Notes: generated from the sequence alone by a model not told the origin. Counted from the stretch's first letter, positions 16,330 to 31,525 are shown. The stretch: DNA of 64,000 nucleotides from Gammaproteobacteria bacterium (GCA_963575655.1 CAUYTY010000111.1:1-64000); one strand, 5' to 3'. Numbers and translations: made by a program.

Positions 16330-17874
16330 ATGTTGCAACTCAGCCCTACTGAAATCAGCGAACTGATCCAGAAGCAGATTCAGACATTCGACATTAAGGT
16401 CGAGGCACACACCGAAGGTCGGGTGGTGAGCCTCACCGATGGTATTGCTCGTATCCACGGATTAGAGGATGTCATGTCGGGTGAGATGTTGGAGTTTCCC
16501 CAGCAGACCTTTGGGATGGCGCTCAATCTGGAGCGTAATTTCGTGGGTGCGGTAATCATGGGGGATTACAAACATATCTCCGAGGGGGACACGGTACGCT
16601 GTACTAATCGTATCCTGGAGGTCCCGGTAGGACGTGCTCTGCTGGGGCGGGTAGTTAATTCGCTGGGTGCCCCGATTGACGCCAAAGGTCCCATTGAGGC
16701 AGAAGGTCGTGCCACCATCGAGAAAGTGGCTCCGGGGGTGATTACTCGCAAGTCTGTGAGTCAACCGATGCAGACCGGAATCAAGGCCATTGATGCGATG
16801 GTTCCCGTCGGGCGGGGCCAGCGCGAGTTGATCATTGGTGATCGGCAGACTGGCAAAACTGCAGTTGCGATTGACGCTATTATCAATCAGCGTGATACCG
16901 GTGTCATTTGCATTTATGTCGCCATCGGTCAGAAGGCCTCCAGCATTGCCAATGTCGTGCGCAAGCTGGAGGAGCACGGCGCGTTGGAACATACCATCAT
17001 CGTGGCGGCCCCTGCCTCCGAGTCGGCGGCGCTGCAATTCATCGCCCCTTATGCCGGGTGCGCGATGGGTGAGTATTTCCGTGACCAGGGCGAGGATGCC
17101 CTCATTGTCTACGATGATCTCACTAAACAGGCATGGGCCTATCGGCAGGTGTCGTTATTGTTGCGTCGTCCGCCGGGTCGTGAGGCCTATCCGGGCGATG
17201 TCTTCTATTTGCATTCGCGCTTGCTGGAGCGTGCTGCCCGGGTTAATGAGGAATTCGTGGAGAATGCCACGGGTGGTCGGGTGAAGGGCAAGAGTGGCTC
17301 GCTAACGGCATTGCCGATTATCGAGACCCAAGCAGGTGACGTGTCGGCCTTCGTACCCACTAATGTGATTTCAATCACCGACGGCCAGATCTTCTTGGAG
17401 AGCGATCTATTTAATGCGGGGATTCGGCCTGCCATTAATGCGGGTCTCTCGGTATCGCGGGTGGGTGGTGCAGCTCAGAGTAAGATCATCAAAAAACTCG
17501 GTGGTGGTGTACGTCTGGACCTGGCCCAATATCGTGAATTGGCGGCCTTTGCCCAGTTTGCCTCTGACCTGGATGAGTCTACCCGTCGACAACTGGAACG
17601 CGGTCAGCGTATTACGGAATTAATGAAGCAGCCCCAATATCATCCAATGTCGGTGGCTGATATGGCGGTGTCTCTGTTCTCCGTGAGTCAGGGGTTCTTG
17701 GATGATGTGCCGGTAAAGAAGGTAGTAGAGTTTGAGCGTGCCCTGCATAGCTATATGCATCACTACCAGGCTGACCTTCTTGCCCGTATCAACGAGAAGC
17801 CGGAGTATACCGACGATGTGGAGAGTGGCCTGCGTGCTGCTCTTACGGATTTCAAGGCTACCCACGCCTGGTAA
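16330..17874 (+). CDS. atpA: F1Fo ATP synthase subunit alpha
   Basis: The 514-residue non-catalytic nucleotide-binding subunit of F1 shows [17 protein letters not shown] at the N terminus, the Walker A loop [29 protein letters not shown], Walker [12 protein letters not shown], the arginine-finger region with [10 protein letters not shown], and the C-terminal helical domain. All are as in E. coli AtpA (513 residues). A TTG two codons earlier could also serve, with GAGGAA suitably placed. I prefer ATG at 16330 because the family starts MQLN/MLQL. Confidence 0.97.
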   Translation: MLQLSPTEISELIQKQIQTFDIKVEAHTEGRVVSLTDGIARIHGLEDVMSGEMLEFPQQTFGMALNLERNFVGAVIMGDYKHISEGDTVRCTNRILEVPVGRALLGRVVNSLGAPIDAKGPIEAEGRATIEKVAPGVITRKSVSQPMQTGIKAIDAMVPVGRGQRELIIGDRQTGKTAVAIDAIINQRDTGVICIYVAIGQKASSIANVVRKLEEHGALEHTIIVAAPASESAALQFIAPYAGCAMGEYFRDQGEDALIVYDDLTKQAWAYRQVSLLLRRPPGREAYPGDVFYLHSRLLERAARVNEEFVENATGGRVKGKSGSLTALPIIETQAGDVSAFVPTNVISITDGQIFLESDLFNAGIRPAINAGLSVSRVGGAAQSKIIKKLGGGVRLDLAQYRELAAFAQFASDLDESTRRQLERGQRITELMKQPQYHPMSVADMAVSLFSVSQGFLDDVPVKKVVEFERALHSYMHHYQADLLARINEKPEYTDDVESGLRAALTDFKATHAW

Positions 17875-17974
17875 TAAAACTAGGCTGTGCGGACACAAGT
17901 CTCCCTTAAGGGGGCGCATCCGGGGGCGATGCGTCTATCTGGCGCAATAGCCGCAACCGAGTGAGTAGACGAGT

Positions 17975-18841
17975 ATGGCCGGCGGTAAGAACATTCGCGA
18001 AAAGATCAAAAGCATCAAGAGCACCCAGAAGATCACCCGGGCCATGGAGATGGTGGCCGCTAGCAAGGTGCGTCGCTTTCAAGATCGGATGGCGGCGTCC
18101 CGCCCTTACGCAAATCTCATGCGTCGGGTGGTTGGGCATATGTCTCGTGCCAATCCCGAATATCCCCATCCCTATGTCCTCTCTCGCCCAGAGGTTAAAA
18201 ATCTCGGTTTTATCGTTATTACCTCGGACCGTGGGTTGTGTGGCGGCCTCAATAATAATGTGTTGCGTTCCGTGTTGTTGCGGATGCGCCAAGCAGAGCG
18301 TGAGGGGCAGGGGGTGCGGTGTTGTAGTATCGGACTCAAGGGGAATGTGTTTCTCAAACGTGCTGGGGCAAATATTGTTTCCAGTGTGGCTCACCTGGGC
18401 GATCCACCTCATGTTGCGGATCTGATTGGTGCGGTCAAAGTCATGTTGGATTCCTATGTGAGTGGTGAGATTGACCGTCTGTATCTGGTCTACAACCATT
18501 TTGTCAATACCATGACTCAGACCCCGACTGTAGAGCAACTCCTGCCACTACCTCCCGATACCGGAACTGAGGCTACTAAGGATTCTTGGGATTATCTCTA
18601 CGAACCAGAGGCGGGGCAGGTAATTAGCGAATTGATGGTGCGTTTTATCGAATCATTGGTTTATCAGGGAGTCGTGGAGAATATGGCATCCGAAATGGCG
18701 GCGCGCATGGTGGCTATGAAGGCGGCCTCTGACAATGCGATGGCCGTTATTGGTGAACTTCAGATTGCCTATAACCAGGCCCGTCAGGCGGCCATTACCC
18801 AGGAGTTGTCGGAGATTGTGGCTGGAGCTGCGGCGGTGTGA
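17975..18841 (+). CDS. atpG: F1Fo ATP synthase subunit gamma
   Basis: The 288-residue rotor shaft of F1 begins [28 protein letters not shown] with the diagnostic N-terminal helix. The central Rossmann-like part contains [16 protein letters not shown]. The C-terminal helix ends [18 protein letters not shown]. Length is that of E. coli AtpG (287). It lies 100 bp after atpA. Confidence 0.97.
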   Translation: MAGGKNIREKIKSIKSTQKITRAMEMVAASKVRRFQDRMAASRPYANLMRRVVGHMSRANPEYPHPYVLSRPEVKNLGFIVITSDRGLCGGLNNNVLRSVLLRMRQAEREGQGVRCCSIGLKGNVFLKRAGANIVSSVAHLGDPPHVADLIGAVKVMLDSYVSGEIDRLYLVYNHFVNTMTQTPTVEQLLPLPPDTGTEATKDSWDYLYEPEAGQVISELMVRFIESLVYQGVVENMASEMAARMVAMKAASDNAMAVIGELQIAYNQARQAAITQELSEIVAGAAAV

Positions 18842-18874
18842 TGGGGGCGGATGGTTTTGGGTAGTGCCGATTAG

Positions 18875-20323
<1,449 letters not shown>

Positions 20324-20350
20324 TGAGTGTAACGAGGGGAGGATACTGAC

Positions 20351-20779
20351 ATGTCCATGACCATTCATGTGGACATTGTGAGCGCCGAGGGGTCGCTCCA
20401 CTCAGGCGTCGCCACGATGGTGTGCGCCCCGGCGATGATGGGTGAGGTTGGTATTATGCCTCGCCATTCGCCTTTCCTCAGTAAGCTTATACCCGGAGAG
20501 GTGCGGATTCATACCCAGGGGGGCGAGGAAGAGATTTTCTACATCTCCGGCGGCCTTCTGGAGGTTCAGCCTCATGTGGTGACAATCCTGGCGGATACTG
20601 CGGTGCGCGCCAAGGACCTCGATGAGGTCAAGGCCTTGGAGGCCAGGGAACGGGCGATGCAGCTTATCAAGGATCGTAAGTCAGACGTTGACTATGTCCG
20701 TGTCCACGCCGAATTGCTGGAGGCTATTGCCCAGCTGCGGACGATCCAGACGTTGCGCAAGAAATTGAAACGGGCATAG
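20351..20779 (+). CDS. atpC: F1Fo ATP synthase subunit epsilon
   Basis: The 142-residue subunit has an N-terminal beta sandwich (IHVDIVSAEGSLHSG, GIMPRHSPFLSKLIPGEV, YISGGLLEVQPHVVTILADTAVRA) and a C-terminal two-helix hairpin that regulates rotation. It starts 27 bp after atpD with GAGGAGGAT-like sequence before the ATG. It closes the operon; a G/C-rich stem follows. Confidence 0.96.
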   Translation: MSMTIHVDIVSAEGSLHSGVATMVCAPAMMGEVGIMPRHSPFLSKLIPGEVRIHTQGGEEEIFYISGGLLEVQPHVVTILADTAVRAKDLDEVKALEARERAMQLIKDRKSDVDYVRVHAELLEAIAQLRTIQTLRKKLKRA

Positions 20780-20795
20780 ACCTATACCTTTTCAT

Positions 20796-20816
20796 CCCCT
20801 TCCTCGTGGGAGGGGG
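20796..20816 (+). terminator. Possible stem after atpC
   Basis: CCCCTTCC and GGAGGGGG can pair with a 5-base loop, 17 bases after the atpC stop. No T-run follows, so this may be a weak terminator or an mRNA 3'-end stabiliser before slyD. Confidence 0.35.
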
Positions 20817-20920
20817 TGAACGGTTACCAAGAAATTATGGTGGACCGATCTTTTTCCCCGGTGGTCCGTTATTTTCCCTTCCGTTGTTATCCTCTCGCCG
20901 ATATTCTTAAGGAGATCTTT

Positions 20921-21400
20921 GTGGCTCGCGTTGTCAAGGGAAAAGTAGTTTATCTTACCTACAACATTCGTGATATGGCGGGAGATTTCCTAGAGCAATC
21001 TGACCTTCCCATTGGATATATCCATGGCGTGGGTGGCGCTCTATTTCCCAAAGTGGAACAGGCATTGGATGGTGCTGAGGTTGGAGCTACGATTGAGGTC
21101 ACCCTTGCCCCAGAAGAAGGCTTTGGGCCATATCTGCAGGAGCTGACCTTTATCGATGATATTGATAACGTCCCTCCTGAACTACGCTATGTTGGGGCAC
21201 AGGCCCAAATGGAAAATGATCAGGGAGAAGTTCATACTTTCGTGGTCTCCAATATCGATGATGGTAAGCTCACGGTGGATGGTAATCATCCTTTTGCCGG
21301 TCGCACCCTGATCTACACCGTCGAAGTGCTCCACCTACGAGACGCTTCTCCTGCCGAGATTACCCGTGGCGAGCCGTTTGATGCCCCGCAGTTGCATTAG
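20921..21400 (+). CDS. slyD: FKBP-type peptidyl-prolyl cis-trans isomerase, SlyD family
   Basis: The 159-residue protein has the SlyD layout: a short FKBP half (VVKGKVVYLTYNIRDMAGDFLEQS..LPIGYIHGVGGALFPKVEQAL), an inserted chaperone flap (VTLAPEEGFGPYLQELTFIDDI...VVSNIDDGKLTVDGNHPFAG), then the FKBP return strand (RTLIYTVEVLHLRDAS). It assists folding and proline isomerisation in the cytosol. The His/Cys-rich metal-binding tail of E. coli SlyD is absent. I take the GTG at 20921, which has AAGGAG seven bases before it. The frame extends 35 codons upstream but is not conserved there. Confidence 0.88.
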   Translation: MARVVKGKVVYLTYNIRDMAGDFLEQSDLPIGYIHGVGGALFPKVEQALDGAEVGATIEVTLAPEEGFGPYLQELTFIDDIDNVPPELRYVGAQAQMENDQGEVHTFVVSNIDDGKLTVDGNHPFAGRTLIYTVEVLHLRDASPAEITRGEPFDAPQLH

Positions 21401-21436
21401 AACGCAGGGTATGAACCAGGCTGACGGCCGTCTCTT

Positions 21437-21867
21437 GTTGAGTCGCCGCCTAACTTTTCAACCTAGCGGAATCCATTCCGCTGGCTGAAAAGTTTGAGAT
21501 TCAACCAGCCCGCCGAAAGGCAGCCGACAAGAAGTGAAGCGAAAGCGAGTCACCCTGGGATGCTTCTCCAGTCCCAGGCTCTGACGACGAAAGGAATGAC
21601 GGTCGAGAGACGGTATAAGACCCAATCCTTAGTCTGACCGACCTTCTTGTTCTGGGCGAGGAGACCTTTACTGGCGTAAGCCAAGTTACCCTTACGGGTT
21701 GACAGCCGGGAAAGACCGGCATTTTTACAGAAACGTCAAAGGACGGCGGGCTGGCTGAACCTCAATGGCAGCGGCCTCAGAATTTCCCTCGCGTCCTCTG
21801 CTCCATTGCATTACGCAACCGGACTGGGGGAGTGTCGCACTCCCAGTGCTCCTTCGGGGAGAATACT
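21437..21867 (+). repeat. ~431-bp mobile-element-like repeat, copy 2
   Basis: This is nearly identical to 4215-4641. The left palindrome and internal block are the same. The right-end hairpin is more perfect here (ACTGGG..GGAGTG-TCG-CACTCC..CAGT). The homology ends at GAATACT (21867) and glmU's TTG start is the next base. GGGGAG in the last 15 bases is the best Shine-Dalgarno for glmU and lies inside the repeat. The element has evidently inserted just upstream of, or into the leader of, glmU. Confidence 0.75.
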
Positions 21868-23286
21868 TTGAAATCCCGTAATGACAGTGATGTCCGGGGA
21901 GTTTCCCCGTGGGCTGTGATTATCCTTGCCGCTGGGCAGGGGACGCGCATGCGTTCCGACTTGCCTAAGGTCCTCCATACCCTGGGCGGCAAGTCGTTGT
22001 TGTCCCATGTCGTTGATACTGCTACTCAGTTGGATGCAGCGCGGATCTGTGTGGTCTATGGCCATGGCGGTGAGCAGGTGCGTGCCACCCTTCCAGACCT
22101 GCCGGTGGTGTGGATGGAACAAAGGCCACAATTGGGTACAGGTCATGCCGTCGCCCAGGCCTTGCCCCACCTTCAGCGTGGCGATACCGTACTGATCCTG
22201 TATGGTGATGTCCCGCTCATCCAGCCTGATACCTTGCGTACCCTGGTTACCGCTGCCGTATCTTTCTCAGATACCTCGACCGGTGCGTTGGCCATACTGA
22301 CCCTGAAGTTGCCAGATCCCTTCGGCTATGGTCGCATTGTGCGCGATGAACTGGGTCAAGTAGTTAGTATTGTTGAGGAAAAGGATGCTACCCCGGAGCA
22401 ACGCCGGATCTGCGAGGTCAACACTGGCATTCTGGCGGTGAATGAGGCGCGGCTAGCCGATTGGATCAGCCGGCTCGACAATCACAACGCAGCGGGTGAA
22501 TATTACCTCACAGATATTGTTGGTCTGGCCGTAGCCGACGGGGTACCGGTGCATACTGTTCAGCCTAATACGGTTATTGAGGTCCTTGGAGTCAATCACC
22601 GCGCCCAACTCGCTGAATTGGAACGGACCTACCAAGCGCGTCGGGCGCAGGAGCTACTGTATGCCGGGGTGACCCTGCGTGACCCCACCCGCTTTGACGT
22701 GCGAGGAACGCTGGAAGTAGGCCGTGATGTGGAAATCGATATTGATGTTGTCCTAGAGGGGCAGGTACGCTTAGGCGATCGGGTACGTATTGGCCCCTAC
22801 TGCCACCTCAAGAATGTGACTATTGCCAATGATACTGAGGTGCGCTCTCATTCCTCCCTGGAGGGGGTTACTATTGGTACGGGCTGTATCATCGGTCCTT
22901 TTGCGCGTCTGCGTCCTGGCACTGATCTTGGCTCTCGGGTCCACGTTGGCAATTTCGTCGAGATCAAACAGACTCAGGTAAACGATGGTAGTAAGATCAA
23001 CCATCTGAGCTACGTGGGCGATGCCGTTATCGGTCGTGGGGTCAATGTTGGGGCGGGTACTATCACTTGCAATTATGATGGCGCCAACAAACATCGTACG
23101 GTGATTGGCGATCACGCCTTTATCGGTTCCGATACTGCTTTGGTGGCCCCGGTTGAGATTGGGGCGAATGCCACCATCGGTGCTGGTTCGGTCATTACTC
23201 GCGACGCCCCATCTGGAGAATTAACCTTGAGCCGTTCCCGCCAGGAAACCTACCCAGGTTGGACTCGACCGGTTAAGAAAAAATAG
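21868..23286 (+). CDS. glmU: Bifunctional GlmU: GlcN-1-P acetyltransferase / GlcNAc-1-P uridyltransferase
   Basis: The 472-residue cytosolic enzyme makes UDP-GlcNAc for peptidoglycan and lipid A. The N-terminal uridyltransferase half has [40 protein letters not shown] and [20 protein letters not shown] left-handed beta-helix of hexapeptide repeats follows from about residue 265, with [21 protein letters not shown] and [14 protein letters not shown]. Length compares with 456 in E. coli. The start is unclear: TTG at 21868 (SD GGGGAG), a GTG at 21832 inside the repeat, or a GTG at 21910 just before the conserved strand. I take TTG. If the original start was lost, the repeat supplied the present leader. 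Confidence 0.93.
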   Translation: MKSRNDSDVRGVSPWAVIILAAGQGTRMRSDLPKVLHTLGGKSLLSHVVDTATQLDAARICVVYGHGGEQVRATLPDLPVVWMEQRPQLGTGHAVAQALPHLQRGDTVLILYGDVPLIQPDTLRTLVTAAVSFSDTSTGALAILTLKLPDPFGYGRIVRDELGQVVSIVEEKDATPEQRRICEVNTGILAVNEARLADWISRLDNHNAAGEYYLTDIVGLAVADGVPVHTVQPNTVIEVLGVNHRAQLAELERTYQARRAQELLYAGVTLRDPTRFDVRGTLEVGRDVEIDIDVVLEGQVRLGDRVRIGPYCHLKNVTIANDTEVRSHSSLEGVTIGTGCIIGPFARLRPGTDLGSRVHVGNFVEIKQTQVNDGSKINHLSYVGDAVIGRGVNVGAGTITCNYDGANKHRTVIGDHAFIGSDTALVAPVEIGANATIGAGSVITRDAPSGELTLSRSRQETYPGWTRPVKKK

Positions 23287-23316
23287 ATCATTTAGGTCTG
23301 TCTCCAATTATCTATC

Positions 23317-23373
23317 AACACCGAAAACAAAAGTCAGAATCTCGCAAGGGTTCTGACTTTTGTTTTCGGTGTT
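23317..23373. terminator. Perfect 23-bp inverted repeat between glmU and glmS
   Basis: The arms at 23317-23339 and 23351-23373 are exact complements (AACACCGAAAACAAAAG...) with an 11-base loop, TCTCGCAAGGG. The A-rich and T-rich arms would work as a bidirectional rho-independent terminator. The right arm ends 36 bases before the glmS ATG, so it could also be an attenuator or a structured leader of glmS. Confidence 0.7.
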
Positions 23374-23409
23374 TGCATGAAATTGGACAGATTTTCCTGG
23401 AGTCTCGTT

Positions 23410-27323
<3,914 letters not shown>

Positions 27324-27341
27324 AAGAACCAGGGGTCAGAT

Positions 27342-28089
27342 CTACTCCGGCTTTAACCATTTTGCCGCTACTTGGCTGATGAGATCAGAATAATCGGGAT
27401 ATTCGACAGGACAAATCAATGGCAAGGCCATTTCAGCAATGATTTGTGCCACGGCTTGATTGGTCAGCGGAAAATTGGTGCGACGGGCACGATCGGCGAT
27501 TACCATTTCCTGACCCCAAAAGTAGACCCGTGAACCGCCGGTATTGGCGCGCATCCGCCGGACTTCTTCGTCGCGGGTAGCACCGAATAGCGGCAACCAG
27601 ATATCGGCCATTAGCGTGTCGGCCCGTGTCTCGGGTACGAATTTATAGGCATCGCCCTGAATAATCGTAATCTTGTGGGCGGCCTCGGCCGGCAGCTGTT
27701 CGGTTATGCCTGAGCAACGCACCATTTCGATGACCTCGGGATCGAATTCAACCGCCGTGACCTGGGTCACTGCGGGATTGAGTGCTGCGTTTAGCATGGC
27801 CCACCCATCCCATCCCAAGCCCCATTACCACCACATGCCCGACCGCATGGCGGTATCCTAACTCCTGACTCTCGATTTCCTTGGGTGTCATGAACATCTA
27901 GGTTTTGGTTACACCATTCTCCGTACGCGTCAGGGCCACCATATTGATGACCAATTGCGTTAATGTCCAATATCCAGGGCACAATACCATCTCGGCTATT
28001 TTAAGACGCCAGCGCGTACTTTCAAAAGGTTGATAGGTTGGACAAAATAGATCGGTAGTATAAGTTGGAAGGGAGGGAGCATTTGTCAT
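27342..28089 (-). pseudogene. SAM-dependent methyltransferase / spermidine synthase-like pseudogene
   Basis: Three pieces in order match one Rossmann enzyme of about 248 residues. The first runs from the ATG at 28089 (MTNAPSLPTYTTDLF...) to a TAG after GVTKT. The second is MTPKEIESQELGYRHAVGHVVVMGLGMGW in the same frame. After a shift at a duplicated GGGATGGG near 27815, the third is AMLNAALNPAVTQVTAVEFDPEVIEMV through GDAYKFVPETRADTLMADIWLPLFG to the end. The glycine-rich loop sits on the frameshift, so the protein cannot be made intact. AVEFDPEV and DIW.PLFG resemble spermidine-synthase-type methyltransferases. No second polyamine role can be claimed. Confidence 0.7.
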
Positions 28090-28206
28090 GATGAGAGGGT
28101 TAATTAATTGGTTGCAGACCGAAAATGATAGGGTGGACAGGGATCTTTTTGCCTGCCTATGCAATTGCCTACGGTATCTAAAATATTTGCAGGATAAAAG
28201 TATTTC

Positions 28207-28264
28207 ATGAATAAAACACACCACAAGAAACGCTTTATTCTGCTGACGCTTGTCAGTTTTATTC
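28207..28264 (+). pseudogene. 5' stub of a membrane-anchored gene, possibly macA
   Basis: An ATG opens MNKTHHKKRFILLTLVSFI, a basic N terminus followed by a hydrophobic helix. The frame then enters the 192-bp repeat and ends. In macAB operons the adaptor MacA has exactly such an N-terminal membrane anchor and lies just upstream of macB, whose 3' part begins on the other side of the repeat. A deletion between them, with the repeat at the junction, would explain both. The link is inference from position. Confidence 0.4.
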
Positions 28265-28456
28265 TGCGGATTCAAACTCGAAGTGCAACTCTTGAATTAA
28301 CAGTTAGTTGAGTGAGCGAGGTACTCTAATTTCTGTATCAGACGAATCCTCGCAGCGTCAAGGGACCGTGGAATAAATGCGGTTGTGTCCTTGGTACGGC
28401 CTTATCGTGCCAAGGACACAATCGCGTTTATGCCGCGAAAGCCCTTGATGCAACCA
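28265..28456 (-). repeat. 192-bp repeat, copy B, inverted relative to copy A
   Basis: Base-for-base reverse complement of 1106-1297 by eye. It joins the stub at 28207 to a macB fragment that begins mid-domain, so it marks a deletion or rearrangement breakpoint. It includes the TGTGTCCTTGG/CCAAGGACACA inverted repeat at about 28384-28420. Confidence 0.8.
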
Positions 28457-29157
28457 GGCAGTTGTCTGGTGGACAGCAACAGCGGGTCAGTGTTGCCCGT
28501 GCGCTGATGAATGGCGGCGATGTGATCCTTGCCGATGAACCAACCGGTGCTTTGGACAGAAAAAACGGTCAGGAGATGTTGAGTATTCTGCACGAACTGA
28601 ATAGCCAAGGTCATACGATTATTTTAGTTACTCATGATATGCAGGTAGCAAATCATGCAGAACGTATTATTGAACTCAGCGATGGCAAGATTATCAGCGA
28701 TCAACGGAATTTCCAGGTCGTTTCTGAAAAAACAATCGTACTATCCGCAGGGCGTCCGACGATTGGTAAGTCGTCGCTTCATGAAAATTTGGGACGTTTT
28801 GTTGAAGCGTTCAAAATGTCATTGGTCGCGATGGCGTCTCACCGGATGCGTACCTTACTAACTATGCTTGGGATCATTATTGGCATAATGTCGGTAGTTT
28901 CAGTGGTTGCGCTCGGGCAAGGGGCACATCAAAAAGTAGTCAATGACATTAAGAGATTCGGAACAAATGTCATAAATATTTATCCCCATGGCGACTTCGG
29001 AGATTATGCGAACAATCGAAGCCTGACTTCTCCTGATCTGAATGCCTTAAAATCACAGGTCTATGTGGACAGCCTAACCCCAGAGGCTTTCGGAAATTCG
29101 ATGTTGCGTTATCGAAATGTGAAAGCCAAATCATGGGTTGGGGGAGTAGGAGAACAG

Positions 29158-29429
29158 TAGACATTAGACCTTATCGGAAACCCCCTACCTAGCTCTGCCG
29201 GACAACGCAACCTCATGATTTATATTGACTGTGGTGGGTGATGAGGAGGTTTCCGATAAGGTCTATTATCGAAAACCCAAAACCTCACCCCCCGCCCCCC
29301 TCTCCTTAACAGGAGAGGGGGAGATTTTTTGCCTGTTCCGTCCAGGAGTTAAGCATAACAACGGAATAATTCTCCCCCTCTCCTGTTAAGGAGAGGGGGT
29401 TGGGGGGTGAGGTTTCCGATAATGTCTAG
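29158..29429. mobile_element. Nested MITE insertion in macB
   Basis: The outer element begins TAGACATTA and ends TAATGTCTAG, with long near-complementary arms (ACCTCACCCCCC.. at 29283 and ..GGGGGGTGAGGT at 29402) containing AGGAGAGGGGGAGA hairpins. The 101-bp MITE (29165-29265) lies within its left end, so it inserted second. Cutting out exactly 29158-29429 restores the macB reading frame. Confidence 0.75.
29165..29265. mobile_element. 101-bp MITE, copy 2
   Basis: Same inverted ends and length as 12948-13048 with one base difference (GTGGTGGGTG for GTGGTGTGTG). TA flanks on both sides. It sits inside the left arm of the larger palindromic element, giving a relative age for the two insertions. 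Confidence 0.85.
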
Positions 29430-30076
29430 TATTTTCGCGTCTATGGATATGAAATGGACAAAGGATCTTCATTCAGGCAAAGTGATGTGCAGAAACAGGC
29501 GCAAGTAGTGGTGATTGACATAAAGACCAGCAAGAAATTGTTTGCCGCTCATGAAAACCCTATCGGAAAGATCGTTTTTGTTGGGGATCTTCCCTGTCAG
29601 GTGATTGGCGTTACTAAGGAAAAGGGAACATTTGGCAATAATCAGAACCTTTTGATCTGGCTTCCCTACACATCTGTGATGAGTCGATTATTGGGGCAGA
29701 ATTATTTCGACTTGATCACGGTTCGTGTCAAAGAGGAGGTGCCGAATAAAATTGCCGAACAGAGTATTATCAAACTGCTCAAACAACGCCATGGTACGAA
29801 GAACTTTGTTACCTATAGTACTGACGATATCCTGAAAACCGCGCAAAGAACAACTAACACATTGATTTTGTTGATTTCTACTATTGTGGTGATTTCTCTG
29901 ATTGTTGGTGGTATTGGGGTCATGAATATCATGCTGGTTTCGGTTTCCGAACGGGTGGTGTTTCAGACCTGGATATTGCGGTAGCCATTCTTCAAACATG
30001 GGTATCGGGTGACTTTCTGCCATAATTTTGAAGTATTATCGTGCGCAACGAGAACTTTACTTGGAAAGAACCTCCA

Positions 30077-30400
30077 ATGGCTAACAGAGCTGTTTTGTGT
30101 CCATGCTGTAAATGTGATCATGTCGTTAAACGCGGCAAGACGGAACTTGGAAAACAACGCTATCTCTGCCTGAAGCCGGAATGTGGTAGGAAGACATTCA
30201 TTTTAGATTATACCTACCAGGGGTATTTGCCAGAAGTCAAGGAGCAGATCATCGACATGGCAATGAACGGCAGCGGGATCCGTGATACTGCGCGGGTATT
30301 GGGAATTAGTCCAGGGACGGTTATTAGCAAAATAAAAGAAACAAGAACCCTATATGGAACCAGTCAATCGGTCACTACTGGAAAGACTGAATTCAGATGA
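30077..30400 (+). CDS. insA: IS1-family InsA-like protein
   Basis: The 107-residue protein has an N-terminal zinc finger (CPCCKCDHVVKRGK...YLCLKPECGRKTF) and a helix-turn-helix (GSGIRDTARVLGISPGTVISKIK) that binds the IS ends. InsA alone is a repressor; the transposase is the InsAB' fusion made by a -1 shift. The expected fusion frame is indeed open from about 30348, reading EPYMEPVNRSLLERLNSDDI, in the family's order. The start MANRAVL is chosen over an earlier ATG as it matches IS1 InsA. Confidence 0.85.
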   Translation: MANRAVLCPCCKCDHVVKRGKTELGKQRYLCLKPECGRKTFILDYTYQGYLPEVKEQIIDMAMNGSGIRDTARVLGISPGTVISKIKETRTLYGTSQSVTTGKTEFR

Positions 30401-30825
30401 CATTCTTTCTGATATTCAGAAAGTTGAAGGTGCTGAAGTGGATGATAATGTGGAGCTATGTCGGCAACAAGGAAAATCAACGCTGGCTTTGGCATGCTAT
30501 TGACCATGCTACGGGAAATGTTCTTGCGTATGTGTTTGGCAAAAGGAAAGATTCGGTATTTTTGTCCTTAAAAGAACTCCTCAAGCCGTTTGGGATTTCT
30601 CGATTTTATACTGACGATTGGGGGGCTTATGAACGGAATTTACCAGTCGAACAACAAATCATTAGCAAGAAGAATACTCAAAAAATCGAGAGGAAACATT
30701 TAATGTTACGGACACGTATCAAACGGCTTGCCCGGAAAACCATTTGCTTCTCCAAACTTGAGAAAATGCATGATATTGTGATTGGTCTCTTCATAAATCG
30801 CTATGAATTTGGCGTCTTAGTCTGA
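30348..30825 (+). pseudogene. insB: IS1-family InsB' transposase, frameshifted
   Basis: The frame EPYMEPVNRSLLERL...EVDD is in phase for fusion with InsA but shifts at GATGATAATGTGG (about 30440), where GATGAAATGTGG would encode the conserved DEMWSYVG. A single extra T explains it. The rest continues in another frame: MWSYVGNKENQRWLWHAID, FYTDDWGAYERN with the second catalytic Asp, and KIERKHLMLRTRIKRLARKTICFSK with the catalytic Glu. The first catalytic Asp is thus out of phase and the enzyme is probably inactive. Confidence 0.8.
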
Positions 30826-31182
30826 AAAATATCTAAATTATGGAACATTACTGGCCATATCCAGGTCTGGAACACCACCTCCGAACGCACATATGAAATT
30901 GGGATTCGCATGGCCGTTGGCGCACGACAGAATGATATTATGCAGCAATTCCTGATTGAAGCGATTTTGGTTTGCTTGGTTGGCGGGTTGATTGGGATTC
31001 TGCTGTCTTACGGTGTGGGAATAATCTTTCCGTTCTTTGTTACGGCAGTCGCAATGGAATTTTCTAACGCATCGATAATTTCTGCAGTCGTATGTTCTTC
31101 GCTGGTTGGTGTGTTGTTTGGATATTTGCCGGCGCGTAATGCTGCGCGACTTGATCCGATAGAAGCATTGGCCAGGGAGTGA

Positions 31183-31525
31183 TGGGCCTGCGGGGATGCG
31201 GTGAGGAACGAACCACATCAGGCGAACGGTGTTTGGATAACCCAGTGTTGGGCTGACGAAAAATCAACATAATTCTTCGTGAATTGCTTATGTTTCAAAG
31301 TTGGGCTTCGCAAAAAGACGCTTAGCTCAACCTACGGGCTGCGCTGGTGAGCCATGGCTCCCACAATGGCTTAACGCCGGGACGGGTGCCTTATGTTTTT
31401 TCTCCGCCCGTGATAGGGCTGCAGATTCTGGCAAAACGTCCGGCCCTCCCGGCTACTACTCGGGGGGCGTCGCACTCGCTACGCTCCCCTTCCGCTATAT
31501 CTGTGCTTCTTCAGCGAATGGTAAG
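31183..31525. repeat. Intergenic REP-like palindromes
   Basis: No gene. GATGCGGT-9-ACCACATC at about 31194-31218 is a near-perfect stem that could end transcription of the former macB. A TTGGGCTTCGC...GCTCAACCTACGGG unit near 31301-31340 resembles a hairpin repeat common in proteobacterial intergenic DNA. GAGCCATGGCTC (about 31350) is a 12-bp palindrome. The remaining G+C-rich stretch has open frames of no recognisable kind. Confidence 0.4.

Larger units (their letters stand above)
29954..30879 (+). mobile_element. IS1-family insertion sequence in macB
   Basis: The 926-bp element has imperfect inverted ends GGTGGTGTTTCAGACCTGGA on the left and the complement of GGTGGTGTTCCAGACCTGGA on the right. 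It is flanked by the 8-bp direct repeat TCCGAACG (29946-29953 and 30880-30887), a proper target duplication. It carries insA and a frameshifted insB, so it is probably immobile unless helped in trans. Confidence 0.93.
28457..31182 (+). pseudogene. macB: macB-like ABC transporter (ATPase-permease), 5'-truncated and twice interrupted
   Basis: Piece 1 (28457-29157) starts at the ABC signature QLSGGQQQRVSVARALMNGG, continues through Walker B VILADEPTGALD and the switch His ILVTHD, into the first MacB membrane helix (MRTLLTMLGIIIGIMSVVSVVALG). Walker A is missing. Piece 2 (29430-29953) is the periplasmic part and the second helix. Piece 3 (30888-31182) reads [21 protein letters not shown] to the end, [12 protein letters not shown]. 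Removing 29158-29429 joins piece 1 to piece 2 in frame (..GEQ-YFRVYG..). Removing 29954-30879 with one target copy joins piece 2 to piece 3 (..[10 protein letters not shown]..). MacB exports macrolides, peptides or haem-related compounds in relatives. This copy is dead. Confidence 0.92.

Noticed and set aside
16462-17037. Minus-strand 191-codon frame within atpA
   Set aside because: Antisense shadow of a highly conserved gene; no protein-like motifs.
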